The notes: generated from the letters alone by a model not told the origin. 64,000 nt of DNA from Nocardia niigatensis NBRC 100131 (GCF_000308655.1 NZ_BAGC01000071.1:62001-126000), one strand, 5' to 3'; shown: positions 40,351 to 49,874, counted from the first letter of the stretch. A program made the numbers and translations.

Positions 40351-42182
40351 GCTCCACGCCCTTCCGTGATGACGGCCTGTTCGACCGGGTCCGCGGGATC
40401 CTCGCCGCCTTGGGGACGGCCGTCGCGCACGCGCCTGTCGATGTAGTTGACCAGGTGGGTGAGCGGCACCGTCAGCAGCAGGTACATCAGGCCCGCCGCC
40501 ACCAGCGGCGACAGATTCCCGGTCTGCGCGTTGAGATCCCGGCCCACCGCGAACAGTTCGCGCTGGGTGGCCAGCAGGCCCAGGAAGTAGATGAGCGAGG
40601 AATCCTTGATGAGCGCGATGAACTGGTTCATCAGCGCCGGCAGCACCCGGCGCACGCCCTGCGGGATCACCACCAACGTCATGGCCTGCCGGTAACCGAA
40701 CCCGATGGCGCGGGCCGCCTCCAACTGCCCGGGCTCCACCGACTGGATGCCGGAGCGGAAGATCTCGCCGATATAGGCGGCGGCCAGCAGCGCCAGCGCG
40801 ATCGCGCCCAGCCAGTACGGGTTGTTCCCGGTGATGTTCTTGACCACCGGGCCCACGCCCAGGCCGATGATCAGGATGATCACCACGGCGGGCAGGCCGC
40901 GGAATATGTCGGTGTAAACCCGTGCGGGCCAACGCAACCAGCGGGTGCGGGAGATGCCCGCCACCGCGAGCAGCATGCCGATCACCGTGCCCAGCAGACC
41001 CGAGACCAGAGCCAGGATCAGGGTATTGGGCAGACCGGTCTTGATCAGGTCCGGGAACGCCTTGCGATACAGCGACCAGTCGAAGAAGGTGTCCTTCAGC
41101 TGCTGGAGCGTGGATTTCGGCTGCACCCCGGTGTTGCCGGGCCGGTTGCCCGCGTTCTCGGCCGCGATCTTCGCGAAGTCCGGAAGCTGGGGCGCCGCAA
41201 CGGCTTTGGAGCCCGGCTTCCAGCCCGGTGGCAGCTGCCGCGGCACCCAGTCCGCATACAGCTCGGCGTAGGTGCCGTCGGCGATCACCGCGTCCAGTCC
41301 GGCATTGAGCGCGTCGGTGAGCGGCTGATGGCCCTTGCGCACCGCCCAGGCGGTGAAGTTGTTGACGCTGAAGGTGTTCTGCGTGATCGAGGTCGGATCG
41401 CCCGGCTTGATGGCGCCGATGGCCTGCTGCGACGGCGCCACCCAGGCGTCGATCTGGCCGGTCTTCAGATTCGCGTAGGCGGTGTTGTAGTCGGGGAACT
41501 TCACCGGGTCCAGGTGCAGTTCGTTGACCACGTACTCGTCCTGCACAGTGCCCGTCACGACGCCGACCCGATTGCCGCGGTGCAGATCCGCGAACCCGTT
41601 GATGGCGCTGCCGTTCGGCACCACCAGCGAGAAGTAGCCGAAGTCGTAGCCGTTGGTGAAGTCGACCAGCTGCCGCCGCGCGTCGGTGGTGGTGATGCTG
41701 GAGGAGCCGATGTCGAAGCGGCCGTTGGCGACCTGGGCCAGCAGCCCCGCGAACTCGGTGCCGGTGAACTCCACCTGCAGGCCGAGCTTGGCGCCGATGG
41801 CCTTCAGCAGCTCGTTGTCGAAGCCGGTGAACACGCCCTCGGAGTTGACGCAGATGCTCGGCGGCGCGTCGGAGAGCGTGCCGACACTCAGCTTGCCGGG
41901 CGTGAGCAGGCCCAGCTTGCCGATGTCGATCTTGTCCAGCGGCTGCGTGGTGGCGGTGGTGAACCGGTCCGCCGCCGGGTTCTGCTGCCCGGCCGCCAGA
42001 TTCGTGGGCGCGGCGCTCGCCGCGGCCGGACCCGGCGGCGAGCACAGGTCGCGATCATCGGCCGCGGCGCCGCCCACACCGAGGGTGACTGTGCCGAGCA
42101 GACCGACCAGCAGGACGGCCGCCAGGGCCGCGAGGCGAGTCGGGCGACCACGGCGCGGCGTGACCGGGCGCAAGGAAACCAT
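40347..42182 (-). CDS. fused amino-acid-binding protein and permease (SBP-BPD fusion)
   Basis: A 611-residue fusion. After an N-terminal membrane/signal segment (LAALAAVLLVGLLGTVTLGV) comes a family-3 solute-binding domain, about residues 90-300 (ICVNSEGVFTGFDNELLKAI; GRFDIGSSSITTTDARRQLV; LKTGQIDAWVAPSQQA). A linker precedes a permease domain with helices from about residue 380 and the EAA-type loop EAARAIGFGYRQAMTLVVIP. The permease dimer therefore displays two tethered receptors. Substrate unknown, with polar amino acids likely. TAGGGT lies 8 nt before the ATG. Confidence 0.92.
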   Translation of the reverse strand: MVSLRPVTPRRGRPTRLAALAAVLLVGLLGTVTLGVGGAAADDRDLCSPPGPAAASAAPTNLAAGQQNPAADRFTTATTQPLDKIDIGKLGLLTPGKLSVGTLSDAPPSICVNSEGVFTGFDNELLKAIGAKLGLQVEFTGTEFAGLLAQVANGRFDIGSSSITTTDARRQLVDFTNGYDFGYFSLVVPNGSAINGFADLHRGNRVGVVTGTVQDEYVVNELHLDPVKFPDYNTAYANLKTGQIDAWVAPSQQAIGAIKPGDPTSITQNTFSVNNFTAWAVRKGHQPLTDALNAGLDAVIADGTYAELYADWVPRQLPPGWKPGSKAVAAPQLPDFAKIAAENAGNRPGNTGVQPKSTLQQLKDTFFDWSLYRKAFPDLIKTGLPNTLILALVSGLLGTVIGMLLAVAGISRTRWLRWPARVYTDIFRGLPAVVIILIIGLGVGPVVKNITGNNPYWLGAIALALLAAAYIGEIFRSGIQSVEPGQLEAARAIGFGYRQAMTLVVIPQGVRRVLPALMNQFIALIKDSSLIYFLGLLATQRELFAVGRDLNAQTGNLSPLVAAGLMYLLLTVPLTHLVNYIDRRVRDGRPQGGEDPADPVEQAVITEGRGA

Positions 42183-42190
42183 GGCAGACC

Positions 42191-42196
42191 ACCCTA
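42191..42196 (-). promoter_or_regulatory. -10 element of a leaderless promoter (amino-acid importer operon)
   Basis: TAGGGT on the minus strand, 8 nt before the ATG at 42182. Confidence 0.45.
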
Positions 42197-42255
42197 ATGC
42201 TGGCGGACTGCCACGCCAGGTTTACCCTCACGCTGATTCGGCCGCGATCACAGTC

Positions 42256-43044
42256 TCAGGCGGCGCCCGTTCGCTGGTTGTGCTGATCCCGCCAGGCCAC
42301 CGCCTCCAGGATCCGGCTCATGTCGTAGTCCGGCCCGCCCGAACTCACCGTGAACAGCGTCACGCCCGCGTCCGCGTAGCCCTCGACCTGGTCCAGGCCC
42401 GGCCAGGCCACCGACTTCTCGATGGCGGCGACGTCGGTGCCGACCTCGGCGCAGTGCTCGCCCAGAATGCCGATCTTGCGCCGCAGCACGTCGATGTCGG
42501 AGAAGCTGTGCCAGATGTCGCCGTACTGGGCGACCAGTCGCAGCGTCTTCTTCTCGCCGCCGCCACCGATCAGGATGGGGATGTCGCGCACCGGCTGCGG
42601 GTTCAGCTTGGCCAGCCGGTCGGTGATCCGGGCCATGGCCTCCCTGAGCAGCGCGAGACGGCTTCCAGCGGTGCCGAATTCGTAGCCGTACTGGTCGTAG
42701 TCCTTCTGGAACCAGCCCGCGCCGATGCCCAGGATGAGCCGGCCGTCGCTGATGTGGTCCACGGTGCGGGCCATATCGGCCAGCAGGTCGGGATTGCGGT
42801 AGCCGCCGCCCGTGACCAGCGCGCCGAGCTCAACCCGCTCGGTCTGCTCGGCGATGGCGCCCAGCATGGTCCAGCACTCGAAGTGCGCGCCCTCCGGGTC
42901 GCCGTAGAGCGGATAGAAATGGTCCCAGTTGAAGACGATGTCCACCCCGCTGTCCTCGCACCGTCGCACCGCGTCCCGGATCAATCCATAGTCGGGAGCG
43001 TGCTGGGGCTGTAGTTGAACACCGATACGAACAGGTCGACTCAT
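42256..43044 (-). CDS. LLM-class F420-dependent oxidoreductase
   Basis: A 262-residue TIM-barrel enzyme of the luciferase-like monooxygenase class. It has VRIGVQLQPQHAPDYGLIRD, DIVFNWDHFYPLYGDP (typical of F420-dependent members), GALVTGGGYRNPDLLADMAR, LILGIGAGWFQKDYDQYGY and IPILIGGGGEKKTLRLVAQY. The LILGIGAGW...E/Y-YG and GGGGEKKTL motifs contact F420. It probably reduces an unknown metabolite in the cytoplasm. The ATG follows GAGGAG. It corresponds in position and type to M. tuberculosis Rv0044c, between leuS and ino1. Confidence 0.9.
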   Translation of the reverse strand: MSRPVRIGVQLQPQHAPDYGLIRDAVRRCEDSGVDIVFNWDHFYPLYGDPEGAHFECWTMLGAIAEQTERVELGALVTGGGYRNPDLLADMARTVDHISDGRLILGIGAGWFQKDYDQYGYEFGTAGSRLALLREAMARITDRLAKLNPQPVRDIPILIGGGGEKKTLRLVAQYGDIWHSFSDIDVLRRKIGILGEHCAEVGTDVAAIEKSVAWPGLDQVEGYADAGVTLFTVSSGGPDYDMSRILEAVAWRDQHNQRTGAA

Positions 43045-43206
43045 CGCGTACTCCTCGTCGCCGGTCGGAGATCCGTTTCGAGGCTACCGGGGCCGGGTGG
43101 CCCGGGTACGCCTACCATCGTGCGCGGAACCGCTCCGAGAGCCGGTTCCACCCCTGTACTACGGATCGTCCGGCACGTTCCTGCCGGTGAAGGGATGAGT
43201 TGAACC

Positions 43207-44277
<1,071 letters not shown>

Positions 44278-44287
44278 CGGGCAGGTC

Positions 44288-44788
44288 TCACGAATGGCGG
44301 CGGTGCTTCCGCCGCCATTCGTCGTTCACCCGGATGCGCAGATTCTCCAGGGGCACTTCGTTTCCCGAGGCGCTGCGCAGTTCCGCCCGCACCGGTTCGC
44401 CGGTCGAATCCTCGAGCCGTTCCAGCGGGGCCGTTCCGTCCTGCAGGTACTGGTCGCCCCACTGCCACAACGCCACCACGGCGGGCAGCAGGTCCAATCC
44501 CATTCGGGTGAGCACGTATTCGTGGCGGGTGCGTTTGCCTTCTTCCCGGTAGGGCCGTTTCTCCAGCAGTCCCGCGTCGACCAGTTTCCGCAGTGCGCTG
44601 GAGGCCGCGGCGTCAGTGATGCCGACCCGCGCCGCGAACCCGTCGAACCGGGTCGTGCCGTAGTACGCCTCGCGCAGCATGAGGATCGCCGAGCGCGTCC
44701 CGACGATATCCATCGCCTTGGCGATCGAACAGGCCTCGGGCTGCCACGAGCTCAGATCGCTGAGTTTTCCCTCCAGTACGGCCGACAT
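44288..44788 (-). CDS. HxlR-family transcriptional regulator
   Basis: A 166-residue winged-helix regulator. HxlR features: PEACSIAKAMDIVGTRSAILMLREAYYGTTRFDGF, then the recognition region GITDAAASSALRKLVDAGLL and wing EKRPYREEGKRTRHEYVLT. A Cys lies near the N-terminus in EACSIAKAM, as in redox-sensing HxlR proteins. The start at 44788 is fixed by TATGAT 7 nt upstream. It is divergent from the thiolase gene, whose promoter contains a perfect inverted repeat that is a likely target. The 3' end contains a hairpin shared with the convergent ATPase gene. Confidence 0.9.
   Translation of the reverse strand: MSAVLEGKLSDLSSWQPEACSIAKAMDIVGTRSAILMLREAYYGTTRFDGFAARVGITDAAASSALRKLVDAGLLEKRPYREEGKRTRHEYVLTRMGLDLLPAVVALWQWGDQYLQDGTAPLERLEDSTGEPVRAELRSASGNEVPLENLRIRVNDEWRRKHRRHS
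44291..44321. terminator. bidirectional terminator inside the HxlR 3' coding end
   Basis: A perfect 13-bp stem CGAATGGCGGCGG/CCGCCGCCATTCG with the 5-nt loop TGCTT, lying within the last codons of the HxlR gene and 14 nt after the ATPase stop. It would end transcription from both sides. Confidence 0.7.
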
Positions 44789-44795
44789 GACACAC

Positions 44796-44801
44796 ATCAT
44801 A
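44796..44801 (-). promoter_or_regulatory. -10 element of a leaderless promoter (HxlR gene)
   Basis: TATGAT on the minus strand, 7 nt before the ATG at 44788. Confidence 0.55.
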
Positions 44802-44811
44802 CAGCGCTGGC

Positions 44812-44863
44812 TTGCCCTCACTATGGCCAGCTCCTACTCTGACTTTAGAGCGATCAAGTCAGA
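44812..44863 (+). promoter_or_regulatory. thiolase promoter with palindromic operator
   Basis: -35 TTGCCC (44812-44817), a 17-bp spacer and -10 TACTCT (44835-44840). The perfect inverted repeat TCTGACTT-N10-AAGTCAGA (44838-44863) starts in the -10 and covers the expected start site. It is a probable binding site for the divergent HxlR regulator. Confidence 0.65.
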
Positions 44864-44911
44864 CGCCGTTGTCGGGCTCGAAACCGGGACGGCGCGCCTG
44901 GAAGGAACGTC

Positions 44912-46081
44912 ATGAGAGACGCAGTCATCGTCGAAGCCGTCCGCACCCCGATCGGCAAGGGCAAGGCCACCGGCGCCCTGCACGGCGCGCATCCCGCCGA
45001 TCTGCTCGCCCACAGCCTGCGGGAGGTCGTGCGGCGCACCGAGATCGATCCGGCCCTGATCGACGACGTGATCGGCGGCGTGGTCACCCAGGTCGGCGAG
45101 CAGGCCGCCAACCTCACCCGCCGCGCGGTCCTGGCCGCCGGCTATCCCGAATCGGTCCCGGCCACCACCGTGGACCGGCAGTGCGGCAGCAGCCAGCAGG
45201 CCATCCACTTCGCCGCCCAGGGCGTGATCGCGGGGGCCTATGACATCGTGGTCGCCGCGGGCGTGGAATCCATGAGCCGGGTTCCCATGGGCGCCAACCT
45301 GATCGGCGCCGAGGACATCGCCGGCGCCGGTTTCGCCGAACGCTATCCGGAGGGTCTGGTACCGCAGGGCATCAGCGCCGAGCTCATCGCCGCCAAGTGG
45401 GGCCTGAGCCGCACCCAGCTCGACGAGTTCGCCCTGGCCAGCCACGAGAAAGCCGCCGCCGCGACCAAGAACGGCTCCTTCGAGGCGCAGCTCTCCCCCT
45501 ACGCCGGGCTCTCCCACGACGAGGGCGTCCGCGTCGGCAGCACGCTGGAGGGGCTGGCGGGACTACGTCCCGCTTTCCACAGCGAGGAGATGGCGGCCCG
45601 CTTCCCGCAGATCGGCTGGAACATCACCGCCGCCAATGCCAGCCAGATCAACGACGGCAGCGCCGCCACCCTCATCATGACCAGCGAGCGCGCCGCCCAG
45701 CTGGGCCTGCGTCCCCTGGCCCGGCTGCACAGCTTCTCCGTCGCCGGTGACGACCCGCTGCTCATGCTGACCGCGGTCATCCCCGCGACCCGAAAGGTGC
45801 TGCAGCGCTCCGGTCTCGCACTGTCCGACATCGACCTGTTCGAGGTCAACGAGGCCTTCTCCTCGGTAGTGCTGGCCTGGGCGCAGGAGACCGGGGCCGA
45901 CCTGTCCAAGGTCAATGTGAACGGTGGCGCCATCGCCCTGGGCCACCCCCTGGGCGCCTCCGGCGCGCGGCTGGCCACCACCCTCGTGCACGCCATGCAC
46001 GAGCGCGGCGCCCGCTACGGACTGCAAACCATGTGCGAGGCAGGCGGTCTCGCCAACGCCACCATCTACGAGCGCCTCTGA
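44912..46081 (+). CDS. acetyl-CoA acetyltransferase-type thiolase
   Basis: A 389-residue thiolase. N-terminal VEAVRTPIGKGKATGALHG is followed by the nucleophilic Cys in VDRQCGSSQQAIHFAA, the NEAF motif (FEVNEAFSSVVLAW), the His of NGGAIALGHPLGASGARL and the second Cys in LQTMCEAGGLANATIYERL. It is either a degradative 3-ketoacyl-CoA thiolase or an acetoacetyl-CoA-forming enzyme; motif content does not decide. GGAAGGA precedes the ATG. It appears to be under control of the adjacent HxlR regulator. A hairpin terminator follows directly, so it is monocistronic. Confidence 0.93.
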   Translation: MRDAVIVEAVRTPIGKGKATGALHGAHPADLLAHSLREVVRRTEIDPALIDDVIGGVVTQVGEQAANLTRRAVLAAGYPESVPATTVDRQCGSSQQAIHFAAQGVIAGAYDIVVAAGVESMSRVPMGANLIGAEDIAGAGFAERYPEGLVPQGISAELIAAKWGLSRTQLDEFALASHEKAAAATKNGSFEAQLSPYAGLSHDEGVRVGSTLEGLAGLRPAFHSEEMAARFPQIGWNITAANASQINDGSAATLIMTSERAAQLGLRPLARLHSFSVAGDDPLLMLTAVIPATRKVLQRSGLALSDIDLFEVNEAFSSVVLAWAQETGADLSKVNVNGGAIALGHPLGASGARLATTLVHAMHERGARYGLQTMCEAGGLANATIYERL

Positions 46082-46088
46082 TCCGGCC

Positions 46089-46116
46089 GGTGGCGGTCCG
46101 GGACGAGACCGCCACC
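46089..46116 (+). terminator. terminator after the thiolase gene
   Basis: A perfect 10-bp stem GGTGGCGGTC/GACCGCCACC with an 8-nt loop, just after the stop codon and upstream of the convergent proline-rich protein gene. Confidence 0.65.
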
Positions 46117-46165
46117 ACCCGGCCACCCGCTCCGGATGCCGGGTGCGCGCCGGGTACGGCAGCGA

Positions 46166-47152
46166 TCAGTTGATGGCGGTGGCCACCAGGATGTGCCCGG
46201 CACCGCCCGCGAGCAGGATCACCGGCAGCGCGATCGCGGTCCACAGCCACGCACGGCGGCCCGTCATGGCCGCCACCGAGGCGAGCACCATCGCACCGAC
46301 CAGGGCCAGGAACATGCCCCCGCCGCCGATCAGCAAGCCCCACAACGCCGATGCGGGCGGCCGGATCACCACGCACTGCACCGAGAAGTCCTTCTTCGCG
46401 GTGCAGCGGTTGTGGACCAGATCGAACAGCTTCGCGAACAGGTCGTAGGCCCAGCCGAACGCCATGGCCACACCCAGCAGATACAGCCCCGCCGAGATCA
46501 GCATGTCCTTGCGGCGCGGCGGCTTACGCTCCGACGCCGCGCTGGGCGGGAGGGCCGCGGCGGCCTCCGCCGGTGGCAGCGCCGCGGGCATCGTCCGATC
46601 CGCCTCCCCCGCACCGGCGCCGACCGCGTACTGCGCGCCCGAGGCCCACGGCTCCGGGAGCACCTCGGCGCCCATGGGCGGACGAGCGGAAGGATGCTGC
46701 GCCCCAGGGGAATTCACCGGCCCCGGATGTCCGGGACCCGCCGGTGAGCGCGGTGGACCGCCGGGCGCCGGGTGCGGGCGCGGAGCCTGCGGCGGTACCG
46801 GCGGCGGCGGGCTCTGACGGCCGCCCTTGGGCACGGTCGGCCCGGCCGGATCCATCCCGCGCGGCGTCGCGGCGGATGGCTGCGGTGGGGCGGGCGGCGG
46901 CACCGGCCGGCCCCCAGCGGGCAGGGTCGGTCCCGCGGCATCGAGCGGATCCCCTGGCCGCGCGCCCGGCGCGGGCGCCTGCGGACGCCCGGGCCACTGC
47001 TGCGGTCCGGGACCCGCCGGAGGACGTGGCCCCCCGGGCGGTGCGGGCGGGCGCGGCTGCCCCGAAGCGAGCGGCGGAGGCGGAGCGAAGCCGGGATCGG
47101 ACCGGGGATGATCGTCATGGGCCGGACGGCGTGGCTCGTTGGGCGGGTTCAT
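46166..47152 (-). CDS. proline-rich membrane protein
   Basis: A 328-residue protein. The N-terminal ~200 residues are Pro/Gly-rich and disordered (starting NPPNEPRRPAHDDHPRSDPG) and should lie in the cytoplasm. The C-terminal ~110 residues hold three membrane helices: DMLISAGLYLLGVAMAFGWA, SALWGLLIGGGGMFLALVGA and LWTAIALPVILLAGGAGHIL. A loop with two Cys (RCTAKKDFSVQCVV) lies between helices 1 and 2, probably outside and possibly disulfide-bonded. The start at 47152 has GGGGAGA upstream. It is a conserved actinobacterial layout with no known function. It is divergent from menC. Confidence 0.72.
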   Translation of the reverse strand: MNPPNEPRRPAHDDHPRSDPGFAPPPPLASGQPRPPAPPGGPRPPAGPGPQQWPGRPQAPAPGARPGDPLDAAGPTLPAGGRPVPPPAPPQPSAATPRGMDPAGPTVPKGGRQSPPPPVPPQAPRPHPAPGGPPRSPAGPGHPGPVNSPGAQHPSARPPMGAEVLPEPWASGAQYAVGAGAGEADRTMPAALPPAEAAAALPPSAASERKPPRRKDMLISAGLYLLGVAMAFGWAYDLFAKLFDLVHNRCTAKKDFSVQCVVIRPPASALWGLLIGGGGMFLALVGAMVLASVAAMTGRRAWLWTAIALPVILLAGGAGHILVATAIN

Positions 47153-47261
47153 GATTGCGGTCTCCCCCAAGGCGCAGGTCTATGGAGCCGGGATCGGCCT
47201 CCTCCGGCATTGTCGCCGGGCCCGGGCCGCACCGCCACCTCTTACCGCCGGAGGTGGTCGG

Positions 47262-47267
47262 TAGGGT
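47262..47267 (+). promoter_or_regulatory. -10 element of a leaderless promoter (menC)
   Basis: TAGGGT, 7 nt before the ATG at 47275. Confidence 0.55.
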
Positions 47268-47274
47268 GCGGTGG

Positions 47275-48258
47275 ATGAGCGACAGCGGCGGTGCGGTGGA
47301 TTTCGAGTCGGCGGTGGTCTACGCGATTCCCCTGCGAACCCGCTTCCGCGGAATCACCGTTCGCGAGGGCATGCTGATTCCCGGTCCCGCCGGCTGGGGC
47401 GAGTTCTGTGCCTTTCCCGAATACGACGACCGGGAGGCGGCCGCCTGGCTGGCCACCGCGGTCGAGCAGGCCACGACCGGATGGCCGGCGCCGGTGCGGG
47501 ATCGGATTCCGGTGAACTGCATCGTGCCCGCGGTGGGCCCGGACCGGGCACGGGAGATCGTGACCGGATCTGGCTGCCGCACCGCCAAGGTGAAGGTCGC
47601 CGACCATCCGGACTCCCTGGCCGAGGATCTCGAGCGGGTGGCGGCGGTCCGCGACGCGCTCGGGCCGGACGGCGCGGTGCGCGTCGACGCCAATGCGGCC
47701 TGGGACGTGGACACCGCGGTCGAGCGGATCCGGCGGATCGACCGCGCCGCAGGCGGTTTGGAGTACGTCGAGCAGCCCTGCCGGACCGTCGAGGAGCTGG
47801 CCGCCGTCCGCAAGCGTGTGGACGTGCGCATCGCCGCCGACGAATCCATTCGCCGCGCCGAGGATCCGCTGCGGGTGGCGGTGGCGGGCGCGGCCGATGT
47901 CGCGGTCCTGAAATGCACGCCGCTGGGCGGGGTCCGGCGCGCACTGGAGGTCGCCGCGGCCGCCGGACTCCCCTGCCTGGTGTCCTCCGCCCTGGAAACC
48001 AGTGTGGGCCTGGCCGCCCAGGTCGCGCTCGCGGGCGCCCTCCCCCACCTCGATTTCGCCTGCGGCCTCGACACCCTGTCCCTGCTCACCGGTGACGTGG
48101 TGACCGAGCCGCTGCGGCCGGTGGACGGCTACCTGACCGTCCCGCGCACCGCTCCGGCACCGGATCCCGAACTGCTGGAACGCTACCGCCATCCCGATGC
48201 GGACCGGAGCGACTGGTGGCGGCAGCGGCTGGCCCGGGTCCGGAAACTCCTGCCCTGA
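47275..48258 (+). CDS. menC: o-succinylbenzoate synthase
   Basis: A 327-residue enolase-superfamily enzyme of menaquinone synthesis, which dehydrates SHCHC to o-succinylbenzoate. Catalytic Lys pair is in CRTAKVKVADH (KxK). Metal ligands are Asp in VRVDANAAWDVD, Glu in EYVEQPCR and Asp in RIAADESIR. The second Lys is in AVLKCTPLGGVR. The short capping N-terminus and PLRTRFRGITVREGML fit actinobacterial MenC (M. tuberculosis Rv0553). No other men gene is next to it. The start is set by the leaderless promoter; an upstream in-frame start at 47155 would overlap the divergent gene. Confidence 0.92.
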   Translation: MSDSGGAVDFESAVVYAIPLRTRFRGITVREGMLIPGPAGWGEFCAFPEYDDREAAAWLATAVEQATTGWPAPVRDRIPVNCIVPAVGPDRAREIVTGSGCRTAKVKVADHPDSLAEDLERVAAVRDALGPDGAVRVDANAAWDVDTAVERIRRIDRAAGGLEYVEQPCRTVEELAAVRKRVDVRIAADESIRRAEDPLRVAVAGAADVAVLKCTPLGGVRRALEVAAAAGLPCLVSSALETSVGLAAQVALAGALPHLDFACGLDTLSLLTGDVVTEPLRPVDGYLTVPRTAPAPDPELLERYRHPDADRSDWWRQRLARVRKLLP

Positions 48259-48771
48259 TCAGGCGATTCGCACACCGCACGAGTACATGGTGGTGCGCAG
48301 CAGCAGCGCGGCCTCCGGCCCGATGATGCCGTCGGTCAAATCCAGGTAGCGGCCGCAGAATTCGGGCCCGTGCGGTGCGACCTCGGCGTGCTGCGGTTCG
48401 AGGTGGTGGGCGAGTTCGTGCAGGATCACCAATTCGCGCAGGGCCCAGGCGGTTCCGTGGGCATGCAGCGGCACCGCCAGGACCGATCCCGCGGTCTCGT
48501 AGTGCGCCGCCTTCGCCCCGGCGCGCGCACGCACCGTGACCGGCAGCGCCGCCCGCTCCCATCCGGCACGCACCCAGTTCAGCGCCAGCACCCGATCCAC
48601 ATACGCCTGCACCGATTCCACCGACGCGAACCGCCGCTCGATCGGCAGGGTGAGGTGGGAGCCGTGGAGTTCGACGGTCCGCGTCCCGAATTCGTCGGCG
48701 CGATCGAACATTCCGCGCACCAGCCCCTCGGCGTCGTACACCTGGGACCGCTGCGCATCCCGAACCACCAT
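48259..48771 (-). CDS. TIGR04338-type metallohydrolase
   Basis: A 170-residue protein with a zinc-protease-like motif: ALRELVILHELAHHLEPQH (HExxH plus His) and a further His in VAPHGPEFCGRYLDLT. This is the actinobacterial TIGR04338 putative metallohydrolase family, of unknown substrate. No signal peptide, so it is cytoplasmic. It lies 11 nt downstream of the DUF2786 gene on the same strand, a recurring pair in this order of bacteria, so both should act together. It converges on menC with abutting stop codons (48258/48259). No clear Shine-Dalgarno is seen. Confidence 0.85.
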   Translation of the reverse strand: MVVRDAQRSQVYDAEGLVRGMFDRADEFGTRTVELHGSHLTLPIERRFASVESVQAYVDRVLALNWVRAGWERAALPVTVRARAGAKAAHYETAGSVLAVPLHAHGTAWALRELVILHELAHHLEPQHAEVAPHGPEFCGRYLDLTDGIIGPEAALLLRTTMYSCGVRIA

Positions 48772-48782
48772 GCGCGCGTTCG

Positions 48783-49622
48783 CTATTCGCCAGCGCCACG
48801 GGGCAGCTGTCCCCGCACGCCGCCCAGTTCCGGGGAATCACCCAGTCGCGCGGCCTTACCCGCCCGGTCACCGGCCCGTCGCGCCGCCGCCGAATACCCG
48901 GCCGAGGCCTGCGGCCCCCGCCAGGTGCCGCGCGCCTCGGAGGTCCGGGTGTAGAAGTCGGTGAGCGCGAGCTCCTTGTCGCGCAGGGCGAGTTCCGTTC
49001 CGGTGGGCACGGATTCGGCGGCGTCGGCCCGCACCGCCTCGGTCTCCACGTCCGCCTTGACCTCGGCGAGCCGGCGGCCGATGCGGGCGGCGAAGGCCAT
49101 CTGGAAGTTCAGGCGCGCCGTCACCGCGGCGACCGGCACCTCCACCGGGCGATGGAATACCCGCCCGTACCGGCGTTCGACGACGATCTTCTCGGCGGTG
49201 GCCGTCTTGTAGGAGCCCGATTTGATGTATTGGTCCGAGGCCCGGACCATCTGGATCAGCAGGCTGGTGTAGAGCGCCTCGCAGGTGTCGATATCGGTGT
49301 CGAATCCGTAGGCGTACACCGTCGTCGACGAGCGGGCCACATCACAGCGCACATCATTGGCCGCGGCGATCGCCACGAACAACTGCACATAGGTTCGCAG
49401 CCCGCGCTTTCCGGCCGCGCCGATCGGGATCACCCGCTGCATCGGCGCCGGCCGCCGCTCCCGATTCGCGATATGTGCCCGCGCCACCGCCAGATCCACC
49501 GACGAGCTGGTCGCGAGCCGTTGCGCGGCCGCCAGGAAGGCTTCGGCCTCATGCTCGTTGTCGGTCGATTCGGCCTGCCGCAGCAGTCCCCCGATCCGCG
49601 TGAGCATCTTGTCTGTACTCAT
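48783..49622 (-). CDS. DUF2786 domain protein
   Basis: A 279-residue protein. The N-terminal MLTRIGGLLRQAESTDNEHEAEAFLAAAQ is the DUF2786 pattern (K/R-I-x-x-LL-x-x-A-E-S-T-x-x-x-E-A-E-A-F). The middle has an alpha/beta region (RTYVQLFVAIAAANDVRCDV, YAYGFDTDIDTCEALYTSLL) and a helical, basic C-terminus. DUF2786 also occurs in phage and mobile-element proteins, but here the context is chromosomal, with the metallohydrolase. The start at 49622 is chosen because the conserved domain begins there; the frame remains open to 49844 without conserved sequence. Function unknown. Confidence 0.82.
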   Translation of the reverse strand: MSTDKMLTRIGGLLRQAESTDNEHEAEAFLAAAQRLATSSSVDLAVARAHIANRERRPAPMQRVIPIGAAGKRGLRTYVQLFVAIAAANDVRCDVARSSTTVYAYGFDTDIDTCEALYTSLLIQMVRASDQYIKSGSYKTATAEKIVVERRYGRVFHRPVEVPVAAVTARLNFQMAFAARIGRRLAEVKADVETEAVRADAAESVPTGTELALRDKELALTDFYTRTSEARGTWRGPQASAGYSAAARRAGDRAGKAARLGDSPELGGVRGQLPRGAGE

Positions 49623-49627
49623 CGGCC

Positions 49628-49701
49628 CTCCGCTTCGCTCCGGGCGGGTTCGCGGCCCGGAGGTCTCGATTCTTCCCTCCTCCGCTCCTCCGCTTCGCTC
49701 C
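49628..49701. repeat. spaced direct repeat in the DUF2786-lpqY gap
   Basis: CTCCGCTTCGCTCC occurs at 49628-49641 and again at 49688-49701, exactly 60 bp apart. A related CGGAGGTCT unit also recurs nearby. The 252-bp gap (49623-49874) holds these and presumably the promoters of both divergent genes; nothing else was recognised. Confidence 0.6.
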
Positions 49702-49874
49702 CCCGATCCAAAGCGGAGGTCTGTTCCAGCCGCGGTCCGGAGTCGAGACGGCCGCGAACCTCTGAGGTGATCAACAAGGTAGCTCCGGCAGACGACAGCG
49801 TCACCATGTATCTTGCCTTGTGCACCCCCGGCTGAGTGTGCCACTGGTCACTCATCAACCCTGGAGTATCCGCG

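Noticed and set aside
49623..49874. CRISPR-like or mobile repeat from the CTCCGCTTCGCTCC units
   Set aside because: Only two copies, 14 bp each, with no flanking duplication. Likely a common short intergenic motif of this genome type.
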